Source: Candidatus Neomarinimicrobiota bacterium
GTDB taxonomy: Bacteria; Fidelibacterota; SORT01
Length of the DNA: 39,033 nucleotides
Assembly (NCBI GenBank): GCA_022573815.1
Contig: JACZTG010000021.1
Coordinates: 1 to 39,033 of the forward strand
Direction of reading: 5' to 3'
Positions within the stretch are counted from its first letter, which is position 1, and each line of letters begins with the position of its first letter. The translations under genes and the position numbers were made by a program. Positions 36,064 to 39,033 of the stretch are shown piece after piece. The notes below the pieces were generated by a model, which was not told where the DNA came from, searched no databases, and saw only the letters and a program-made list of their open reading frames with translations.

Positions 36064-37814
36064 TGGTAGTATCAACACTCGATTGGGTTCTGGTCATCAT
36101 ATACTTTGTCTTTGCATTGGGAATAGGGGTTTACTTTTCGCGTAGAGCTTCAGGAAGCATTAAGGATTATTTTACTTCCGGCAGAAGCCTTCCCTGGTGG
36201 TTAGCGGGAACGAGTATGGTTGCCACTACATTTGCGGCTGACACACCGTTAGCAGTTACGGAACTGGTTGCCAATCATGGCATAGCGGGTAATTGGCTCT
36301 GGTGGAATATGGTAATGAGCGGACTTCTGACTGTGTTTTTCTTTGCTCGTTTATGGCGACGCGCGGAGGTTATTACCGATGTGGAATTCACCGAGCTGCG
36401 TTACTCGGGAAAACCCGCTGCCATCCTAAGAGGTTTTCGAGCTTTGTATCTTGCCATACCAATTAACCTTATAATTATGGGTTGGGTGACTTTAGCGTTA
36501 GTGAAGATCATCGAATTAACGATTGGAGTTGACAAATGGACGGCTGTAGGAATAACAATGGCGGTGACTCTCGCATACAGCACAATGAGCGGGCTTTGGG
36601 GAGTTGTAATGACCGACTTGCTTCAATTCGTTATTGCGATGGCTGGGTCAATTGCCTTAGCGATTTTTGCAACCAAAGCTGTGGGTGGTATAGATGGATT
36701 AAAGGAAGGACTTATTGAAATATACGGAGCGGACCACACGATGCTTGATTTTACTCCTGAAATAGGCTCTGTCTGGATGCCGTTAACGGCATTCTTTGTG
36801 TATCTGGCTGTAAACTGGTGGGCGGCGTGGTATCCGGGTGCTGAGCCGGGTGGAGGCGGATATATCGCTCAAAGGATGTTTTCGGCAAAGGATGAGCGGC
36901 ATTCTTTTTTGGCAACGCTCTGGTTCAACATCGCGCATTACGCGCTTCGTCCCTGGCCATGGATAATAGTAGCGCTGGTGAGCCTTGTATTATATCCTGA
37001 TATAGAGGATAAACAAACAGGATATATACTTGTGATGCTCAATCACTTACCATCAGGATTTAAAGGATTACTTTTGGCATCATTCGCGGCGGCATTTATG
37101 TCCACAATAAGTACTCACCTTAATTGGGGAAGTTCATACATAGTGAATGATTTCTACAAAAGGTTCGTGAATAAGGATGCGTCCGATAAACATTACGTGA
37201 CGGTCGCGCGGTTTACGACTGTGGGACTGGTTATACTGTCAGCCCTTGTTACTTCACAAATGGAAACAATAGCAGGAGCTTGGAAATTCCTATTGGCATT
37301 AGGAGCTGGAACAGGTTCGGTTTATATACTTCGCTGGTTCTGGTGGCGTATAAACGCATGGTCCGAGATCAGCGCCATGCTTGCCTCGCTGGTGACCGCA
37401 TTGTCATTACAATTTATCTTTGGAATGGATACTTCCGACGTAAATATATTCGCGCAGGTCATGCTTATCACAGTAACAGTGAGTTCTGTTACCTGGGTCA
37501 GTGTTACCTTCTTAACAAAGCCGGAAAGCGACGAAACTCTATTGAAATTTTACAGGAAAATCAGACCCGGCGGGTCACTCTGGAAACCGATGGCTGAATT
37601 AGCCCCTGAAGTGGAAACCGACAAAGGTCTGCTATGGGATCTGGCTGATTGGGCAGTGGGAATAACGCTCATTTACTCCACTTTGTTCGGTTTTGGTAAA
37701 ATATTATTGGGATCAGTTGGATTGGGTTTCGGATTGCTCCTAATCTCAGCATCATGTTTCTACTTTTTGCAGTGGGATTTAAAGAGAAGAAGGTGGGAAA
37801 CGCTCAAAAGCTGA
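36063..37814 (+). CDS. Sodium:solute symporter (SSS family) 2
   Basis: 583 residues. ATG overlaps the preceding stop by one base (TAATG) and has AGGAA upstream. SSS signatures are IKDYFTSGRSLPWWLAGTSM, ATTFAADTPLAVTELV, YSTMSGLWGVVMTDLLQF, GGYIAQRMFSAKDE and LLLASFAAAFMSTISTHLNW. It is a distinct subfamily from its neighbour (longer, more Trp-rich), so the pair are probably not a recent duplication and may carry different substrates. Confidence 0.9.
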   Translation: MVVSTLDWVLVIIYFVFALGIGVYFSRRASGSIKDYFTSGRSLPWWLAGTSMVATTFAADTPLAVTELVANHGIAGNWLWWNMVMSGLLTVFFFARLWRRAEVITDVEFTELRYSGKPAAILRGFRALYLAIPINLIIMGWVTLALVKIIELTIGVDKWTAVGITMAVTLAYSTMSGLWGVVMTDLLQFVIAMAGSIALAIFATKAVGGIDGLKEGLIEIYGADHTMLDFTPEIGSVWMPLTAFFVYLAVNWWAAWYPGAEPGGGGYIAQRMFSAKDERHSFLATLWFNIAHYALRPWPWIIVALVSLVLYPDIEDKQTGYILVMLNHLPSGFKGLLLASFAAAFMSTISTHLNWGSSYIVNDFYKRFVNKDASDKHYVTVARFTTVGLVILSALVTSQMETIAGAWKFLLALGAGTGSVYILRWFWWRINAWSEISAMLASLVTALSLQFIFGMDTSDVNIFAQVMLITVTVSSVTWVSVTFLTKPESDETLLKFYRKIRPGGSLWKPMAELAPEVETDKGLLWDLADWAVGITLIYSTLFGFGKILLGSVGLGFGLLLISASCFYFLQWDLKRRRWETLKS

Positions 37815-38459
37815 AAATAATATTCCTCAGAACAATTTTTCCGTAGAATTCCGGACATTATCGGTATTAATAATAACCGGTTCATTTCAATTATTTTGGT
37901 TTATATCCACCTATTTATATTAATTTATATCAACAAATTATTAAGCCAAAATATTTTGATATTTAATTATTAGATCGTTATCACAAGTTTTGTAAGTGGT
38001 TGATAAATAGTATGTTATCTGCTGCGTTATTCTCATAATCCTTAAATTTTAAGCTAATCAAATCAAATATCGTGTTTTTGGCATATAATGTGCAAATAGT
38101 GTGTGTAATATATTTGGTAAGTTATTATTATTTAGGAAAGGAATGAGAAAATTGTGATGCGGGTCACTGCGGAAAAATTTAATTGTGCTATTTATAGATA
38201 GAGCAGAAGAAGGAAGATAAAATTCAATTAAGTTGGTTGATTCGGGAAATTCGTATCATTACAAAGTTTCACATTATGCTGGGTGTAATGAATAAACTAT
38301 ATTTCTCAGTTCAGAAACGCAGAAGACTCAATTTAATAAAAAGTAATTTTGGAGGAAGATAATTAAAATAGTGATGGCCCCCAAGCGCGGGGCATTACAA
38401 TATATCGTTTTAGATGCGGTGTATAATAGATTAACTCCTAATCCAAAAGAGGATATCCT
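37815..38459. other. 645-base intergenic region
   Basis: AT-rich, with no recognisable gene in the first 550 bases. It contains a sigma-54-like site (38079-38094), a hairpin at 38374-38395 with stem ATG(g)CCCC/GGGGCAT, a possible 29-codon ORF (38374-38463) and a TATAAT at 38422-38427 without a good -35. I recognise no structured RNA family. Confidence 0.5.
38079..38094 (+). promoter_or_regulatory. Weak sigma-54-like promoter upstream of the RRM gene
   Basis: TGGCAT, ATAAT, GTGC, A: keeps the key GG and GC at the right spacing but differs from TGGCAC-N5-TTGC at two bases. It shares the ATAAT spacer with the site at 15596. It would leave a leader of about 350 bases before the RRM gene. Confidence 0.35.
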
Positions 38460-38463
38460 TTGA
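38374..38463 (+). CDS. Possible 29-residue leader ORF overlapping the RRM gene start
   Basis: From ATG 38374 the sequence encodes MAPKRGALQYIVLDAVYNRL followed by TPNPKEDIL, and its TGA (38461-38463) overlaps the TTG start of the RRM gene (38460). GGAGGA at 38351-38356 is too far for the ATG; a non-standard ATT at 38362 would be well spaced. It may be a coupling leader peptide, or chance. Confidence 0.25.
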   Translation: MAPKRGALQYIVLDAVYNRLTPNPKEDIL

Positions 38464-38933
38464 GAATTTACGTAACAAATCTTCGTTCAGAAGTAACTGA
38501 TGACGACCTAAGAAAATTGTTTGAAACTCACGGCAAAGTTATTTCTGCCGAAATAGTTAAAACCCTTACAACAAACGAATCAACGGGCTTGGGTTTCGTG
38601 GAAATGGAATCCTCTGCTGACGCTCTTTCGGTTCGAAAAGAACTTGACGGGAAATTGTTGAATGGTAATCCTATCAAGATATACGATAGAAGAATTAATT
38701 CCGATCGTCGCGATGCTGCAGATCGCAGAGGACTGGATGTTCGGCGAGCGTTAGAAGAAAGACGCCTGGCGGAGAGACGAAAAAAGTCCGGTGAAGAAGA
38801 GCTGGTCAGCATGTTTGATGAGTTAGACAGAAGAGAATCCGAAGAACAAAGAATCACCGAGCGGCGTTTTATAGATGAAAGGCGAATGGGAGATAGAAGA
38901 GCCGGTATAGAAAGACGCCGACTGGGCGCATGA
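38460..38933 (+). CDS. RRM RNA-binding protein with Arg-Arg repeat tail
   Basis: 157 residues from TTG, with AGAGGA six bases upstream. An RRM (residues 1-76) shows RNP2 IYVTNL and RNP1 GLGFVEM. RNP2 has a Tyr and RNP1 the usual Phe, so single-stranded RNA binding is likely. The tail (about 77-157) is charged and contains eleven Arg-Arg pairs, most preceded by Asp or Glu and many spaced six residues apart (DRRINSDRRDAADRRGLDV). Bacterial RRM proteins are usually about 80-100 residues and end soon after the RRM; this extension is unusual. Confidence 0.88.
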   Translation: MRIYVTNLRSEVTDDDLRKLFETHGKVISAEIVKTLTTNESTGLGFVEMESSADALSVRKELDGKLLNGNPIKIYDRRINSDRRDAADRRGLDVRRALEERRLAERRKKSGEEELVSMFDELDRRESEEQRITERRFIDERRMGDRRAGIERRRLGA

Positions 38934-39007
38934 ATCAGATTCTTTATGCGGAGTTTAATTCCGCTATTTCATTTCAAGAATAAATTTTCCGAATTATAAC
39001 CAAAGAG

Positions 39008-39033
39008 TGCCGCGGGCGAGAGTCGAACTCGCA
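39008..39033 (-). tRNA. 3' end of a tRNA gene (possibly tRNA-Leu), truncated by the window
   Basis: On the minus strand the sequence reads a T-arm GCGAG-TTCGACT-CTCGC followed by acceptor strand CCGCGGC and discriminator A. The CCA is not encoded. A 5' acceptor of GCCGCGG with A73 would suit tRNA-Leu, but the anticodon lies outside the window, so identity is a guess. Confidence 0.85.

Noticed and set aside
34549-37814. The two SSS symporters as a recent tandem duplication
   Set aside because: They differ in length and in most motif residues, so they belong to different subfamilies.
38374-38395. GC-rich hairpin ATG(g)CCCC/GGGGCAT as an intrinsic terminator
   Set aside because: No T-run follows it and it lies upstream of a plus-strand gene, far from the previous stop; reported only as part of the intergenic region.
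38422-38427. TATAAT as the promoter of the RRM gene
   Set aside because: No acceptable -35 at 16-18 bases (the nearest TTACAA is 21 bases away), and it sits inside a possible small ORF; left as a weak possibility only.
1-39033. CRISPR arrays, insertion sequences, prophage or integrase genes
   Set aside because: No spaced direct repeats, transposase or integrase motifs, or terminal inverted repeats were found; the window looks like stable chromosome.

Overview
The window is an AT-rich bacterial chromosome segment. Secreted proteins ending in a type IX secretion (T9SS)-style C-terminal domain (motif NYPNPFNP, final KKMLLLK) and a PorZ-like propeller protein point to the Fibrobacteres-Chlorobi-Bacteroidetes (FCB) superphylum. 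A Marinimicrobia- or Ignavibacteria-like organism is my guess, not something the sequence proves. Several promoters fit the ordinary sigma-70 consensus (TTGACA, 16-17 bases, TATAAT-like) rather than the Bacteroidota type, and there is one perfect sigma-54 (-24/-12) match.

Layout. 1-1023: 3' part of a sensor protein with a histidine phosphoacceptor helix and a receiver domain but no ATPase domain. 1106-2211: selD, itself a selenoprotein, read through an in-frame UGA with a SECIS hairpin and apparently started at AUC. 2234-5492: TPM-domain protein, nucleotidyltransferase-like protein, LemA and a site-2-type protease. 5541-9222: riboflavin operon ribD-ribE-ribBA-ribH behind a promoter, FMN riboswitch and terminator, followed at 9233-11596 by a PorZ-like secreted propeller protein. 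11600-15267 (minus strand): OPT transporter, YjjX-type ITP/XTP pyrophosphatase and adenosine deaminase. 15596-15912: sigma-54 promoter and a 69-residue zinc-ribbon protein. 16011-17594 (minus): TPR lipoprotein-like/exported protein. 17746-23065: two neighbouring T9SS cargo genes, both with frameshifts. 23075-23455 (minus): Cys-rich putative lipoprotein. 23608-29015: polA, nadB, ndk and a nucleoside deoxyribosyltransferase-like gene. 29162-29595: HU gene with promoter and terminator. 29610-37814: tightly packed BadF-type amino-sugar kinase, alanine racemase, GH3 (NagZ-like)/beta-lactamase-fold (AmiE-like) fusion lipoprotein and two sodium:solute symporters. 38460-38933: RRM protein with a long Arg-Arg repeat tail. 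39008 to the end: the 3' end of a tRNA on the minus strand.

How the parts work together. The riboflavin genes form a full pathway from GTP and ribulose-5-phosphate to riboflavin under FMN feedback. The 29.6-37.8 kb block reads as peptidoglycan (muropeptide) salvage: an exported bifunctional hydrolase, sugar uptake, sugar phosphorylation and alanine racemisation. Adenosine deaminase paired with an ITP/XTP-cleaning enzyme links purine salvage to nucleotide-pool sanitation. The most unusual points are the Sec-containing SelD with a non-AUG start, the ATPase-less histidine kinase/receiver hybrid, the ribD Shine-Dalgarno sequence inside the riboswitch terminator, the fused NagZ-AmiE operon, and clustered frameshifts confined to two secreted-protein genes.
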